A program made the translations under genes and the position numbers. From Enterobacter huaxiensis (GTDB lineage Bacteria > Pseudomonadota > Gammaproteobacteria > Enterobacterales > Enterobacteriaceae), in the NCBI RefSeq assembly GCF_003594935.2, contig NZ_CP043342.1, positions 1,612,001-1,676,000 of the forward strand: a stretch of DNA of 64,000 bases. Direction: 5' to 3'. Positions 9,810 through 19,277 of the stretch are shown here, one piece after another. Numbering within the stretch: the first letter of the stretch is position 1; each line of letters begins with the position of its first letter. The notes beneath the pieces are model-generated. The model saw only the letters and a list, made by a program, of their open reading frames with translations, searched no databases and was not told where the DNA came from.

Positions 9810-10530
9810 TCCGCTACTTTGGCTGGTAGCGCTCTTTATTGCTTTACTCTTGCTGATGCCGCACAGCGGCGGGCTGTTTAACGCCCTGTTTCCTGGACTG
9901 CCGCGCCCGGTCTATCAGCAGGAGAGCTTTATTAATCTGACGCTGGCGCACTTCTGGCTGGTGGCGGTCTCAAGCGTAATAGCCATTGTCATCGGCGTGG
10001 GGGCAGGTATTGCGGTGACGCGGCCATGGGGCCGGGAGTTTCGCCCGCTGGTGGAGACCATCGCCGCAATCGGCCAGACGTTTCCCCCCGTCGCCGTGCT
10101 GGCCATCGCCGTGCCGGTGATTGGGTTTGGTCAGGAGCCAGCCATTATTGCGCTGATTTTATACGGCGTGTTGCCCATTCTTCAGGGAACGCTGGCGGGC
10201 ATGGCGGCAGTACCCGCGTCCGTGACGAGCGTGGCTGAGGGGATGGGCATGAGCGCCGGGCAAAGGCTTCGCAAGGTCGAACTGCCGCTGGCAGCACCCG
10301 TTATCCTTGCGGGGATCCGAACGTCGGTGATTATCAATATCGGCACGGCAACTATCGCCTCGACGGTAGGTGCCAATACGCTGGGGACGCCGATTATTAT
10401 CGGCTTAAGCGGTTTTAACACGGCCTACATTGTTCAGGGGGCACTACTGGTGGCGCTGGCGGCGATCGTCGTCGACCGGCTGTTCGAGCGCCTGGCGCTC
10501 TGGCTCAGCCGACACCGCCACGAACGATAA
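9793..10530 (+). CDS. yehW: Osmoprotectant ABC transporter permease YehW
   Basis: Second inner membrane permease of the importer, 245 residues, with the conserved loop [28 protein letters not shown] for ATPase contact. The GTG start at 9793 ([11 protein letters not shown]) reproduces the E. coli YehW N-terminus; the ATG three codons later is an alternative. It overlaps yehX by 17 nt. Its last 26 nt overlap, tail to tail, the small gene yohO on the other strand. Confidence 0.94.
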   Translation: MRYMRDPLLWLVALFIALLLLMPHSGGLFNALFPGLPRPVYQQESFINLTLAHFWLVAVSSVIAIVIGVGAGIAVTRPWGREFRPLVETIAAIGQTFPPVAVLAIAVPVIGFGQEPAIIALILYGVLPILQGTLAGMAAVPASVTSVAEGMGMSAGQRLRKVELPLAAPVILAGIRTSVIINIGTATIASTVGANTLGTPIIIGLSGFNTAYIVQGALLVALAAIVVDRLFERLALWLSRHRHER

Positions 10531-10618
10531 ACGAGTAACCTGCCAGCATCACGCCGCCGATTCCGCTTACGGCCATCAGAACAAAAAGGGTAATTACGGC
10601 CAGTTTGGTTGCCTTCAT
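10505..10618 (-). CDS. yohO: Small membrane protein YohO
   Basis: A 37-residue single-pass membrane protein beginning [17 protein letters not shown]. It is clearly homologous to the 35-residue E. coli YohO: both share the [10 protein letters not shown] core followed by a short basic tail (SFIVRGG here), and the position between yehW and mlrA is the same. One hydrophobic helix covers about residues 5-29. The ATG at 10618 has AGGAG six nt upstream; an adjacent ATG at 10621 would leave only three nt of spacing. The 3' end overlaps yehW antisense by 26 nt. Function is unknown; it is easily missed by gene callers. Confidence 0.85.
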   Translation of the reverse strand: MKATKLAVITLFVLMAVSGIGGVMLAGYSFIVRGGVG

Positions 10619-10687
10619 CATGTGCTCCTGTTGTTAACGGAACAATTATACGGTGAAGCGCAGCTGTTAATGAACCATTAAATGTCG

Positions 10688-11428
10688 TTACGGCTCATTT
10701 GGACCAAGCGTGTAGACGGGATAACCATGTTCACGCCATTCCGTCAGCAGCTGCTGCTGCGAGGCGGATGGCACCTCCCCACACCAGACGAGGAGCGTCT
10801 GGCCGTCGAAGAACTCGGGCCGTAGCTGAGCCAGAGAGTGCGCCAGCACATCTACCCGCCAGCCCTGCTGCGTGGCTATCCAGGCTTCAAGCCACAGGCG
10901 GGTGGTATCGTGGACGTTCCAGCCCACCACCAGAGCATCCTTGCCGCTCTTGTTTCTCGCCGAGGCAAGACAAACCGAAATATAGTTAATCAGCACGCCG
11001 TCGAGCATGCTGAGCAGCGCCTGCAGGGTCGACTGCTGGCACTGAAGGCGCCGACGGAGCGGGATAAAAAGGTGGGCGATCAGCGTTTGTGCGGGGTAGT
11101 CTCGCCCCTGGTCTTTAATCCAGCCGCGTAAACGCTGCAAATTACCGGCCTGCAAAAGCCGCAGCAGGGTTTCCTGCTGCTCGCGCCAGGCTTGCTGGGT
11201 GTCCGGGTCCTCCTGGCTTAGCAACGATTTCACTTTTCCGACCTGAACGCCGTTGTCGATCCAGCTTTTGATCTCGCGGATCCTGTCGATGTCCGCATCG
11301 TTAAAAAGACGATGCCCACCGTCCGTTCTCTGCGGTTTAAGTAATTCGTATCTTCGCTGCCACGCCCGTAGGGTTACGGGATTGATATCACAAAGGAGTG
11401 CCACTTCACCTATCGTGTAAAGCGCCAT
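10688..11428 (-). CDS. mlrA: MerR-like curli/biofilm regulator MlrA
   Basis: DNA-binding activator that in E. coli and Salmonella is needed for csgD expression and hence curli and biofilm. The N-terminal MerR-type winged helix begins MALYTIGEVALLCDINPVTLRAWQRRY, with the wing TDGGHRLFNDADIDRI. The C-terminal half (about 120-246) is the cobalamin-binding-like domain of MerR relatives. I chose the ATG at 11428, which gives 246 residues (E. coli 243) and follows a strong AGGGGG; the open frame reaches 11560 without homology. It is separate from the convergent yohO. Confidence 0.93.
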   Translation of the reverse strand: MALYTIGEVALLCDINPVTLRAWQRRYELLKPQRTDGGHRLFNDADIDRIREIKSWIDNGVQVGKVKSLLSQEDPDTQQAWREQQETLLRLLQAGNLQRLRGWIKDQGRDYPAQTLIAHLFIPLRRRLQCQQSTLQALLSMLDGVLINYISVCLASARNKSGKDALVVGWNVHDTTRLWLEAWIATQQGWRVDVLAHSLAQLRPEFFDGQTLLVWCGEVPSASQQQLLTEWREHGYPVYTLGPNEP

Positions 11429-11646
11429 ATTCGCCCCCTGGCTTGCGCGTCCCCAGGTTAACTGTAGACCCAGTTTGTCGAACCAGGAAATTTTGATTGT
11501 TTTTTGAACAATAAATGCGAAGCATGCGTTGCGTTCGGCAAAAGGTGTGATGGCGGACACGATTTACAGCTTTTTTGGACGGCTTCAAAGAAAGTTAATC
11601 CCCATCAGTGTATGTTACGCGTTTTTAGAACGTGCGGTTTCTGAGT

Positions 11647-13332
11647 ATGTACGAGTTTAATCTGGTGCTGCTGCTGCTTCAGCAGATGTGTGTGTTTCTT
11701 GTCATCGCCTGGTTGATGAGTAAAACGCGCCTGTTTATTCCGCTGATGCAGGTCACCGTACGCCTGCCGCACAAACTGCTCTGCTACGTAACTTTTTCGA
11801 TTTTCTGCATTCTCGGCACCTACTTTGGACTTCATATTGAAGATTCCATTGCCAACACGCGCGCCATCGGTGCGGTGATGGGCGGGCTGCTGGGTGGCCC
11901 CGTCGTCGGCGGTCTTGTCGGGCTAACCGGCGGCCTGCACCGTTACTCGATGGGCGGGATGACCGCGCTCAGCTGCATGATTTCTACCATCGTCGAAGGG
12001 CTGCTCGGTGGCCTTGTCCACAGCTACATGGTCAAACGCGGCCGTCCGGATAAGGTCTTTAGCCCGCTGACCGCAGGCGCAATAACCTTTGTGGCGGAGA
12101 TGGCGCAGATGGCGATAATCCTGCTGATTGCCCGCCCGTTCGACGACGCGCTGCACCTGGTGGGCAGTATTGCCGCCCCGATGATGGTCACCAACACCGT
12201 TGGCGCGGCGCTGTTTATGCGCATTCTGCTCGACAAACGCGCCATGTTTGAGAAGTACACCTCGGCCTTTTCCGCGACGGCGCTAAAGGTTGCCGCCTCG
12301 ACAGAGGGGATCCTGCGCCAGGGCTTTAACGAAGAGAACAGCATGAAGGTGGCGCAGGTGCTCTACAAAGAGCTGGATATTGGTGCGGTCGCCATCACCG
12401 ACCGTGAGCGGCTGCTGGCCTTTACCGGCACCGGTGATGACCACCATCTGCCGGGCAAACCAATCTCCTCTGCCTATACGCTGCGCGCCATTGAAACCGG
12501 CGAAGTGGTCTATGCGGACGGGAATGAAGTGCCTTACCGCTGCTCGCTGCACCCGCAGTGTAAGCTTGGCTCAACGCTGGTGATCCCCCTGCGCGGTGAA
12601 AACCAGCGGGTGATGGGCACCATCAAACTCTACGAAGCTAAAAATCGCCTGTTCAGCTCGATCAACCGCACGCTGGGGGAGGGGATTGCCCAGCTGCTCT
12701 CCGCTCAGATTCTGGCAGGGCAATACGAGCGCCAGAAAGCGCTGCTGACGCAGTCAGAGATCAAGCTTCTGCATGCCCAGGTCAATCCGCATTTCCTGTT
12801 TAACGCGCTCAACACGCTTAAAGCCGTCATCCGCCGCGACAGCGATCAGGCCGCGCAGCTGGTGCAGTTTCTGTCGACCTTTTTCCGCAAGAACCTCAAG
12901 CGACCGTCGGAAATTGTTACCCTGGCCGATGAGATTGAGCACGTTAACGCCTATCTGCAGATCGAGCAGGCCCGTTTTCAGTCGCGTTTACAGGTGTCGT
13001 TATCCGTTCCGGACGAGCTGGCGTATCAGCATCTTCCGGCCTTTACCCTGCAGCCTATTGTGGAAAACGCCATCAAACACGGGACTTCCCAGCTTCTGGG
13101 AACGGGGGAGATCACCATTTCCGCCAGCCAGTTTAACCATCATCTGGTGCTGGATATCGAAGACAACGCCGGGCTTTACGTCTCTTCCGCCTCGGGCGGG
13201 TTAGGGATGAGCCTGGTCGATAAACGCCTGCGCGCGCACTTTGGCGACAACTGTGGGATCACCGTCGCCTGTGAGCCAGACCGATTTACCCGAATTACCT
13301 TACGACTGCCGCTGGAGGAAAACGCATGCTGA
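11647..13332 (+). CDS. btsS: Pyruvate-sensing histidine kinase BtsS
   Basis: LytS-type membrane sensor kinase (formerly YehU), a high-affinity extracellular pyruvate receptor in E. coli. The 561 residues contain a 5TM-LYT membrane domain (about 1-205), a GAF-like domain (about 225-350), a HisKA_7TM-type phosphoacceptor region [17 protein letters not shown] around residue 380-395, and a C-terminal HATPase domain with the N-box [11 protein letters not shown] used the ATG at 11647 because [13 protein letters not shown] equals the E. coli start; an upstream GTG at 11632 is in frame. Its end overlaps btsR by 7 nt. Confidence 0.95.
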   Translation: MYEFNLVLLLLQQMCVFLVIAWLMSKTRLFIPLMQVTVRLPHKLLCYVTFSIFCILGTYFGLHIEDSIANTRAIGAVMGGLLGGPVVGGLVGLTGGLHRYSMGGMTALSCMISTIVEGLLGGLVHSYMVKRGRPDKVFSPLTAGAITFVAEMAQMAIILLIARPFDDALHLVGSIAAPMMVTNTVGAALFMRILLDKRAMFEKYTSAFSATALKVAASTEGILRQGFNEENSMKVAQVLYKELDIGAVAITDRERLLAFTGTGDDHHLPGKPISSAYTLRAIETGEVVYADGNEVPYRCSLHPQCKLGSTLVIPLRGENQRVMGTIKLYEAKNRLFSSINRTLGEGIAQLLSAQILAGQYERQKALLTQSEIKLLHAQVNPHFLFNALNTLKAVIRRDSDQAAQLVQFLSTFFRKNLKRPSEIVTLADEIEHVNAYLQIEQARFQSRLQVSLSVPDELAYQHLPAFTLQPIVENAIKHGTSQLLGTGEITISASQFNHHLVLDIEDNAGLYVSSASGGLGMSLVDKRLRAHFGDNCGITVACEPDRFTRITLRLPLEENAC

Positions 13333-14045
13333 GAGTGCTGATTGTGGATGATGAGCCGTTAGCACGGGAAAACCTGCGCGTGCTGCTGCAGGAGCATAGC
13401 GATATCGAAGTGGTGGGGGAGTGTGCAAATGCCATTGAGGCCATAGGTGCCGTTCACAAACTGCACCCGGACGTGCTGTTCCTCGATATCCAGATGCCGC
13501 GCATCAGCGGGCTGGAGATGGTCGGTATGCTTGACCCGGAGCATCGTCCCTATATCGTGTTTCTGACGGCGTTTGATGAATATGCCGTCAAGGCGTTTGA
13601 AGAACACGCCTTTGACTACCTGCTGAAGCCGATAGAAGAGAAGCGCCTTGATAAAACGCTCACCCGATTACGTCAGGAGCGTACCGTTCAGGACGTCACG
13701 CTGCTGACGGAGCATCAGCCGCCTTTAAAATTTATTCCCTGCACCGGGCACAGCCGGATCTACCTTTTACAGATGGATGACGTGGCGTTTGTCAGCAGCC
13801 GGCTCAGCGGGGTATACGTGACCAGCGCGGAAGGTAACGAAGGGTTTACCGAGCTGACCCTGCGCACGCTGGAGAGCCGCACGCCGCTGATCCGCTGCCA
13901 TCGCCAGTATCTGGTGAACATGGCGCACCTGAAGGAGATCCGTCTGGAAGAGAACGGCCAGGCAGAGCTGGTGCTGCGCGCCGGACAAACGGTGCCGGTC
14001 AGCCGCCGCTATCTGAAGAGTTTGAAAGAGGCGATTGGCCTGTAA
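13326..14045 (+). CDS. btsR: LytTR response regulator BtsR
   Basis: Cytoplasmic response regulator (formerly YehT) partnered with BtsS; in E. coli it activates the pyruvate transporter gene btsT. The 239 residues have a receiver domain (about 1-120) with the acidic pair D8-D9, phosphoacceptor D54 in FLDIQMP and K-containing loop [10 protein letters not shown] LytTR DNA-binding domain occupies about 135-239 ([18 protein letters not shown]). btsT is not in the window, so its target must be elsewhere. Confidence 0.95.
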   Translation: MLRVLIVDDEPLARENLRVLLQEHSDIEVVGECANAIEAIGAVHKLHPDVLFLDIQMPRISGLEMVGMLDPEHRPYIVFLTAFDEYAVKAFEEHAFDYLLKPIEEKRLDKTLTRLRQERTVQDVTLLTEHQPPLKFIPCTGHSRIYLLQMDDVAFVSSRLSGVYVTSAEGNEGFTELTLRTLESRTPLIRCHRQYLVNMAHLKEIRLEENGQAELVLRAGQTVPVSRRYLKSLKEAIGL

Positions 14046-14092
14046 AACTGGTACACTGCGCGGCATTGCAACATCGACAGTTAAAGGCACTC

Positions 14093-14563
14093 ATGATTAG
14101 TAATGACATTCTTCGTAGCCTGCGCTACACCCTGAAAGCAAACAATAACGACATGGTGCGCATTCTTGCGCTGTCCGATATGGAAGCCACGTCGGCAGGT
14201 TTCGATACCTGGATGACCAAAGAGGATGAAGAGGGGTTTGTGCGTTGCCCGGACATTATTCTTTCGGGCTTCCTGAATGGCCTTATCTACGATAAGCGCG
14301 GCAAAGATGAGTCTGCGCCGGAGCTGGCGCTTGAGCGTCGGGTAAACAACAATACCGTGCTGAAAAAACTGCGCATCGCGTTTTCGCTGAAAACGGACGA
14401 TATCGTGGCGATCATGACCGAGCAAAAATACCGCGTATCGGTGCCGGAAGTGACCGCCATGATGCGCGCGCCGGACCATAAAAACTACCGCGAGTGCGGC
14501 GACCAGTTTTTGCGTAATTTCCTGCGCGGGCTGACCCACCGGGTGCACCACCCGAAGGCGTAA
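14093..14563 (+). CDS. yehS: DUF1456 family protein YehS
   Basis: Small soluble protein of 156 residues, the length of E. coli YehS, made of two DUF1456 repeats: NDILRSLRYTLKANNNDMVRIL near the N-terminus and VLKKLRIAFSLKTDDIVAIM in the middle. Role unknown. I used the ATG at 14093 (MISNDIL), preceded by AAAGG; the earlier in-frame TTG at 14066 has no support. It follows btsR by 47 nt, so it could be cotranscribed. Confidence 0.92.
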   Translation: MISNDILRSLRYTLKANNNDMVRILALSDMEATSAGFDTWMTKEDEEGFVRCPDIILSGFLNGLIYDKRGKDESAPELALERRVNNNTVLKKLRIAFSLKTDDIVAIMTEQKYRVSVPEVTAMMRAPDHKNYRECGDQFLRNFLRGLTHRVHHPKA

Positions 14564-14586
14564 AGGCGGTAGGGTGCGGCCTGATG

Positions 14587-14621
14587 CTCTCACCCCGACC
14601 CTCTCCCACGGGGAGAGGGAG
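14587..14621 (+). repeat. Dispersed 3'-end hairpin element, copy 2
   Basis: Variant of the element at 1656-1690 with a few substitutions; the stem core becomes CCCTCTCCC / GGGAGAGGG around ACG. It lies 23 nt after the yehS stop and just before the shared yehS/metG terminator. Confidence 0.68.
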
Positions 14622-14641
14622 AAAACAAAATGCCATAAAAA

Positions 14642-14664
14642 AAGCCGGAGATAATCTCCGGCTT
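14642..14664. terminator. Bidirectional terminator between yehS and metG
   Basis: Ten-bp perfect stem AAGCCGGAGA / TCTCCGGCTT with a TAA loop. It is flanked by A7 on the left (14637-14643) and T6 on the right, so it reads as a Rho-independent terminator on both strands. It lies immediately beyond the metG stop codon at 14670. Confidence 0.9.
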
Positions 14665-14669
14665 TTTTG

Positions 14670-16703
14670 TTATTTCACCTGCTGACCCGGCTTCGCGCCT
14701 TCGTCTGGGCTTAACAGGAAGATATCCTTCCCGCCTGGGCCTGCAGCCATCACCATCCCTTCCGAGATGCCGAAGCGCATTTTGCGCGGCGCCAGGTTTG
14801 CCACCATCACGGTCTGACGACCAATCAGCACCTGCGGGTCCGGATACGCGGAGCGGATGCCGGAGAAGACGTTACGCTTCTCGCCGCCCAGATCCAGCGT
14901 CAGGCGCAGCAGCTTGTCAGAGCCTTCTACAAATTCCGCGTTCTCGATCAGCGCCACGCGCAGGTCGACTTTCGCGAAATCATCAAAGGTGATGGTTTCC
15001 TGAATCGGATCGTCTGCCAGCGGGCCGGTGACCGGTGCCGCAGCCGCCTTCACTTCCTCTTTGGATGCTTCCACCAGGGCTTCAACCTGCTTCATCTCGA
15101 TGCGGTTATACAGCGCCTTGAAGGTGTTCACCTTGTGGCCGAGCAGCGGCTGTTGGATCGCGTCCCAGGTCAGTTCAGTGTTCAGGAAGGCTTCAGCGCG
15201 CCCGGAAAGCTGTGGCAGAACCGGCTTCAGGTACGTCATCAGCACGCGGAACAGGTTGATGCCCATGGAGCAGATAGCCTGCAGGTCCGCATCGCGACCT
15301 TCCTGTTTAGCGACAACCCACGGTGCCTGCTCGTCTACGTAGCGGTTTGCCAGGTCAGCCAGCGCCATAATTTCACGCACCGCTTTACCGAACTCGCGCG
15401 CTTCCCACGCTTCGCCAATGGTGGCCGCCGCGTCGGTAAAGGTTTTGTACAGCGCAGGGTCAGCCAGTTCAGCCGCCATCACGCCGTCAAAACGCTTGGC
15501 GATAAAGCCTGCGTTACGGGACGCCAGGTTCACCACCTTGTTCACGATGTCTGCGTTCACGCGCTGCACGAAATCTTCCAGGTTCAGGTCGATATCGTCG
15601 ATGCGGGAAGAGAGCTTCGCGGTGTAATAGTAGCGCAGGCTGTCGGCGTCAAAGTGGTTCAGCCAGGTGCTGGCTTTGATGAACGTCCCGCGGGACTTAG
15701 ACATCTTCGCGCCGTTCACCGTCACGTAGCCGTGCACGAACAGGTTGGTTGGCTTGCGGAAGTTGCTGCCTTCCAGCATCGCCGGCCAGAACAGGCTGTG
15801 GAAGTAAACGATGTCTTTACCGATGAAGTGGTACAGCTCGGCGTCGGAATCTTTCTTCCAGTACTCGTCGAAGCTGGTGGTGTCGCCGCGCTTGTCGCAC
15901 AGGTTCTTGAAGGAACCCATGTAGCCGATTGGCGCATCCAGCCAGACGTAAAAGTACTTACCCGGCGCGTTCGGGATTTCAAAGCCGAAGTACGGCGCAT
16001 CGCGGGAGATATCCCACTGCTGCAGGCCGGATTCAAACCACTCCTGCATTTTGTTCGCCACCTGCTCCTGCAGCGCGCCGCTGCGGGTCCACGCCTGCAG
16101 CATTTCGCTAAACGACGGCAGGTCGAAGAAGAAGTGCTCGGAGTCACGCATGACGGGCGTTGCGCCGGAGACCACGGATTTCGGCTCGATAAGCTCGGTC
16201 GGGCTGTAGGTCGCGCCGCACACTTCGCAGTTATCGCCGTACTGATCCGGGGATTTACACTTCGGACAGGTGCCCTTGACGAAGCGGTCCGGCAGGAACA
16301 TGCCTTTTTCCGGATCGTACAGCTGAGAGATGGTGCGGTTTTTAATGAAACCGTTCTCTTTCAGGCGGCCGTAGATCAGCTCCGACAGCTCGCGGTTTTC
16401 GTCGCTGTGCGTGGAGTGATAGTTGTCATAGCTGATGTCAAAGCCAGCAAAATCAGTCTGATGCTCCTGACTCATTTCGGCAATCATCTGCTCCGGGGAA
16501 ATCCCCAGCTGCTGCGCTTTCAGCATGATCGGCGTGCCGTGGGCATCGTCCGCACAGATGAAGTTAACCTCGTGGCCGCGCATTCGCTGGTAACGGACCC
16601 AGACATCAGCCTGGATATGCTCCAGCATGTGGCCGAGGTGGATTGAGCCGTTGGCGTACGGCAGTGCGCACGTTACCAGAATTTTTTTCGCGACTTGAGT
16701 CAT
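14670..16703 (-). CDS. metG: Methionyl-tRNA synthetase
   Basis: Class I aminoacyl-tRNA synthetase charging tRNA-Met with methionine; essential and cytoplasmic. From MTQVAKK it has 677 residues, the E. coli length. Visible features: the HIGH-like H22-L-G-H25, a zinc knuckle with CPKC and CEVC (about 145-162), KMSKS (about 332-336), and a C-terminal tRNA-binding dimerisation domain (about 575-677, [18 protein letters not shown]). An in-frame ATG at 16712 would add MPT and has a slightly better spaced GAAG, so the start is uncertain by three codons. It is divergent from mrp, as in E. coli. Confidence 0.97.
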   Translation of the reverse strand: MTQVAKKILVTCALPYANGSIHLGHMLEHIQADVWVRYQRMRGHEVNFICADDAHGTPIMLKAQQLGISPEQMIAEMSQEHQTDFAGFDISYDNYHSTHSDENRELSELIYGRLKENGFIKNRTISQLYDPEKGMFLPDRFVKGTCPKCKSPDQYGDNCEVCGATYSPTELIEPKSVVSGATPVMRDSEHFFFDLPSFSEMLQAWTRSGALQEQVANKMQEWFESGLQQWDISRDAPYFGFEIPNAPGKYFYVWLDAPIGYMGSFKNLCDKRGDTTSFDEYWKKDSDAELYHFIGKDIVYFHSLFWPAMLEGSNFRKPTNLFVHGYVTVNGAKMSKSRGTFIKASTWLNHFDADSLRYYYTAKLSSRIDDIDLNLEDFVQRVNADIVNKVVNLASRNAGFIAKRFDGVMAAELADPALYKTFTDAAATIGEAWEAREFGKAVREIMALADLANRYVDEQAPWVVAKQEGRDADLQAICSMGINLFRVLMTYLKPVLPQLSGRAEAFLNTELTWDAIQQPLLGHKVNTFKALYNRIEMKQVEALVEASKEEVKAAAAPVTGPLADDPIQETITFDDFAKVDLRVALIENAEFVEGSDKLLRLTLDLGGEKRNVFSGIRSAYPDPQVLIGRQTVMVANLAPRKMRFGISEGMVMAAGPGGKDIFLLSPDEGAKPGQQVK

Positions 16704-16840
16704 AGTAGGCATTACTTCTTTTAACTGTGAAAAGGGTTTTTGATATTACCAAAAGGGGCATTATTAAGTAAGCACAAACCACGGCCTTTCAGGTAAACTT
16801 GTTCACCTAAGGTCTTATTCACAAGAACAAAGGAGTCGGG

Positions 16841-17950
16841 ATGAGTTCTCAATCCCAGGCCAAATCACCGGAAGCCTTACGAGCAATGGTCGCCGGGACG
16901 CTGGCTAATTTTCAGCATCCAACCCTGAAGCACAATCTCACGACGCTGAAAGCGCTTCACCACGTCGCATGGCTGGACGATACGCTGCATATTGAGCTGC
17001 AGATGCCGTTCGTCTGGACCAGCGCCTTTGACGCACTGAAAGAGCAGACCAGCTCTGAGCTGCTGCGCATTACCGGTGCGAAAGCGATCGACTGGAAGCT
17101 GAGCCACAGCATCGCGACGCTGAAACGCGTGAAAAACCAGGCGGGCGTTAACGGCGTGAAAAACATTATCGCCGTGAGTTCAGGTAAGGGCGGGGTGGGG
17201 AAATCGTCCACCGCGGTCAACCTGGCGCTGGCGCTGGCAGCCGAAGGGGCGAAAGTCGGTATCCTGGATGCCGATATCTACGGCCCGTCTATTCCAAACA
17301 TGCTGGGCGCGGAAAACCAGCGCCCAACCTCGCCGGACGGTACCCACATGGCGCCGATCGTGGCGCACGGTCTGGCGACCAACTCGATTGGTTATCTGGT
17401 TACGGACGATAACGCGATGGTCTGGCGCGGCCCGATGGCCAGCAAAGCGCTGATGCAGATGCTACAGGAAACCATGTGGCCGGATCTGGATTATCTGGTG
17501 CTGGATATGCCGCCGGGCACCGGCGACATTCAGCTGACGCTGGCGCAGAACATTCCGGTAACGGGCGCGGTCGTCGTCACCACGCCGCAGGACATCGCGC
17601 TGATCGACGCCAAAAAGGGCATCGTTATGTTCGAGAAGGTGGAAGTGCCGGTGCTCGGTATTGTTGAAAATATGAGCATGCATATCTGCAGCAACTGTGG
17701 TCACCATGAGCCTATCTTCGGTACCGGCGGGGCAGAAAAACTGGCCGCGCAGTATCACACCCAGCTGCTGGGTCAGATGCCGCTGCACATCACGCTGCGT
17801 GAGGATCTGGACAGCGGGAAGCCAACGGTGGTGAGCCGTCCGGACAGCGAATTTGCGGATATGTATCGCCAGCTGGCGGGGCGCGTTGCGGCGCAGCTCT
17901 ACTGGCAGGGTGAAGTCATTCCGAGCGAGATTGCGTTCCGCGCGGTGTAA
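16841..17950 (+). CDS. mrp: Iron-sulfur cluster carrier protein Mrp/ApbC
   Basis: Cytoplasmic P-loop ATPase of the Mrp/NBP35 family that carries and transfers Fe-S clusters. The 369 residues comprise an N-terminal MIP18-like (DUF59) domain (about 10-95) and a deviant Walker A SSGKGGVGKSS with G115 to S122. DADIYGPSIPNML is the Walker A' region, and the cluster-binding C-x-x-C lies in HICSNCGHHE near residue 285. GGAG precedes the ATG. It is divergent from metG with a 137-bp shared promoter region. Confidence 0.96.
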   Translation: MSSQSQAKSPEALRAMVAGTLANFQHPTLKHNLTTLKALHHVAWLDDTLHIELQMPFVWTSAFDALKEQTSSELLRITGAKAIDWKLSHSIATLKRVKNQAGVNGVKNIIAVSSGKGGVGKSSTAVNLALALAAEGAKVGILDADIYGPSIPNMLGAENQRPTSPDGTHMAPIVAHGLATNSIGYLVTDDNAMVWRGPMASKALMQMLQETMWPDLDYLVLDMPPGTGDIQLTLAQNIPVTGAVVVTTPQDIALIDAKKGIVMFEKVEVPVLGIVENMSMHICSNCGHHEPIFGTGGAEKLAAQYHTQLLGQMPLHITLREDLDSGKPTVVSRPDSEFADMYRQLAGRVAAQLYWQGEVIPSEIAFRAV

Positions 17951-17965
17951 TGCCCCAGCGCGTTA

Positions 17966-18042
17966 GTGCCGGGTGGCGGCTTCGCCTTACCCGGCCAACG
18001 AAATACGGTTTGTAGGTCAGGTAAGCGAAGCGCCACCTGACT
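17966..18042. repeat. REP/BIME element pair after mrp
   Basis: Two oppositely oriented REP-like palindromes: 17966-17998 (core GCCGGGTGGCGGCTTCGCC) and 18011-18042, which read on the other strand begins GTCAGGTGGCGCTTCGC. This is the usual BIME arrangement between the convergent genes mrp and the acetyltransferase. Confidence 0.8.
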
Positions 18043-18528
18043 TTACCCAAGCCGATAATGCATCAGATAGTACTCTCCGTCCGGAGAATCTCCCGATGCT
18101 TCAATGTGCCAGCCGTGGCGCTGGTAAAACGCGACAGCCCGTTCATTCTTCACCAGACACTTCAGCGCCCCCGTGCTGGTAAACGTCTTCTGCACCTGCT
18201 CCAGTAACAACCGTCCCACGCCCAGACTCTGATAGCGCGGATCGACAAACAGATTGTGCAGAAAATTATCGTTCGTCCAGACTGAGGCGAATCCAAGCCG
18301 ATGGCCGTTCTGAACCGCCACCCAAATCTGTTCGTCACGCGTTGCCGCGTCAAAATCCTCAAGCTGCCAGTCAGCGCCGTTCAGCCAGGGCCAGGCGTCG
18401 CGCCGGGCGTGCAGATAAAGCGTGCGCAGGAAAGGACGATCGCTCTCCTGCCACGGGCGGATCAGGATCGCATCAGCGGTGATAGAAGATATCTCCGTTG
18501 TAGGCTTTATGGATTTTGCCATCCGCAT
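18043..18528 (-). CDS. GNAT family N-acetyltransferase
   Basis: Predicted cytoplasmic acetyltransferase of about 150-160 residues; substrate unknown. The fold is recognisable from ILIRPWQESDRPFLRTLY (strand 1/helix 1), NLFVDPRYQSLGVGRLLLEQV with the acetyl-CoA Q-x-x-G-V-G loop, and CLVKNERAVAFYQRHGWH. The start is a problem: the domain needs residues beginning around ILIRP, but no ATG, GTG or TTG is available between there and the ATGs at 18522 and 18528 (a TTG lies at 18534). The gene must therefore begin inside rcnB, an overlap of about 55 nt on the same strand. No clear Shine-Dalgarno sequence marks any of these starts. Confidence 0.75.
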   Translation of the reverse strand: MRMAKSIKPTTEISSITADAILIRPWQESDRPFLRTLYLHARRDAWPWLNGADWQLEDFDAATRDEQIWVAVQNGHRLGFASVWTNDNFLHNLFVDPRYQSLGVGRLLLEQVQKTFTSTGALKCLVKNERAVAFYQRHGWHIEASGDSPDGEYYLMHYRLG

Positions 18529-18805
18529 CGCCAATCAGAACGTAGTTCTCGCCCATATAGGTCCAGTGAGTGCCCGCGTCCGGAGCCGGAAGGTTACGCA
18601 GCTGGTACTGTTTGATGGTGTACTCAGGGGTTTGGTACTGCGCGGGAGCCGTGTCGCCAATCTTGAACTTCGTGAAGTCGGCAATGAACTCTTGCTCTTC
18701 ATAGGCCTTGATGCCGGAAGGTGCTGACGCCGTTTGCGGAGCCGCAGAGGCCGCACCCGCCAGAGACATTACGACACCCAGAAGCAGCCATTTACGCTTA
18801 GCCAT
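18473..18805 (-). CDS. rcnB: RcnB family periplasmic protein
   Basis: Small periplasmic protein of the RcnB/YohN family; in E. coli RcnB works with the Ni/Co exporter RcnA in metal homeostasis. The 110 residues have a signal peptide (about 1-22, ASA|APQ), then a domain whose tail is almost that of E. coli RcnB: IKQYQLRNLPAPDAGTHWTY, then a conserved segment up to the final FYHR. rcnA and rcnR, its neighbours in E. coli, are not nearby, so it is an orphan here and metal involvement is unproven. Its 3' end overlaps the acetyltransferase gene. Confidence 0.85.
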   Translation of the reverse strand: MAKRKWLLLGVVMSLAGAASAAPQTASAPSGIKAYEEQEFIADFTKFKIGDTAPAQYQTPEYTIKQYQLRNLPAPDAGTHWTYMGENYVLIGDADGKIHKAYNGDIFYHR

Positions 18806-19277
18806 TTTTTCTCCAGTTATACCGTTACTGATACTCTCAGCCTGCTGTTTCGTTGACAGCGTGACGAAGAACCCATTTTAAGTGCCGTAGCAGAGTATGT
18901 TCGAAAAAAAATGTAACAAAAGTGAACGGTTTTGTGTAGTACGAAAGATGAAGACTATTTCTTACGTGAATGTGTTTGCCTAGGAATAATTCCTATGAAC
19001 TATAGTTTTTCTTCACTAATTCTGAAAATACATTGTCGGTATAGTTTTAGACCCCTTTTTGCGTGCATTTTATGGAGCAAGGATTTAATATTTTCCGAAA
19101 GTGAATCTTTTTAATTCATCGTATGTCCTGGCTTCTGCAGTGAAGGATTAACTTCACCGTTGATTAACAATGTTCTGAATGCAATGAATTGAAAATAAAG
19201 TGGTTATAGGGACTGGTAAACGTGGGTTTTGAGCCCGGCAGGCGTTTGCCTCGAGCAGGGATAATAAATTTAGATAA
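18806..19277. other. 472-bp AT-rich intergenic leader before the polysaccharide export genes
   Basis: No convincing gene. It is much more AT-rich than its flanks, consistent with an H-NS-silenced promoter region. It contains a short inverted repeat GTGAAG-N6-CTTCAC at 19140-19157 and a G+C-rich stretch at 19229-19261 just before the export operon. I looked for the JUMPstart/ops element typical of capsule operons and saw only a poor resemblance at about 19210-19232. Confidence 0.5.

Noticed and set aside
15135..16646. Plus-strand open frame of 503 codons opposite metG
   Set aside because: Antisense shadow of metG with no recognisable motif or ribosome-binding site.
18932..19114. Sixty-codon open frame in the AT-rich leader before the export operon
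   Set aside because: No Shine-Dalgarno, unusual composition with scattered cysteines, and no resemblance to any small protein I know.
19205..19235. Possible JUMPstart/ops element before the polysaccharide export genes
   Set aside because: Only GGTA and CGTG of the ops core can be aligned (GACTGGTAAACGTGGG against GGCGGTAGCGTG), with gaps and mismatches at essential positions.
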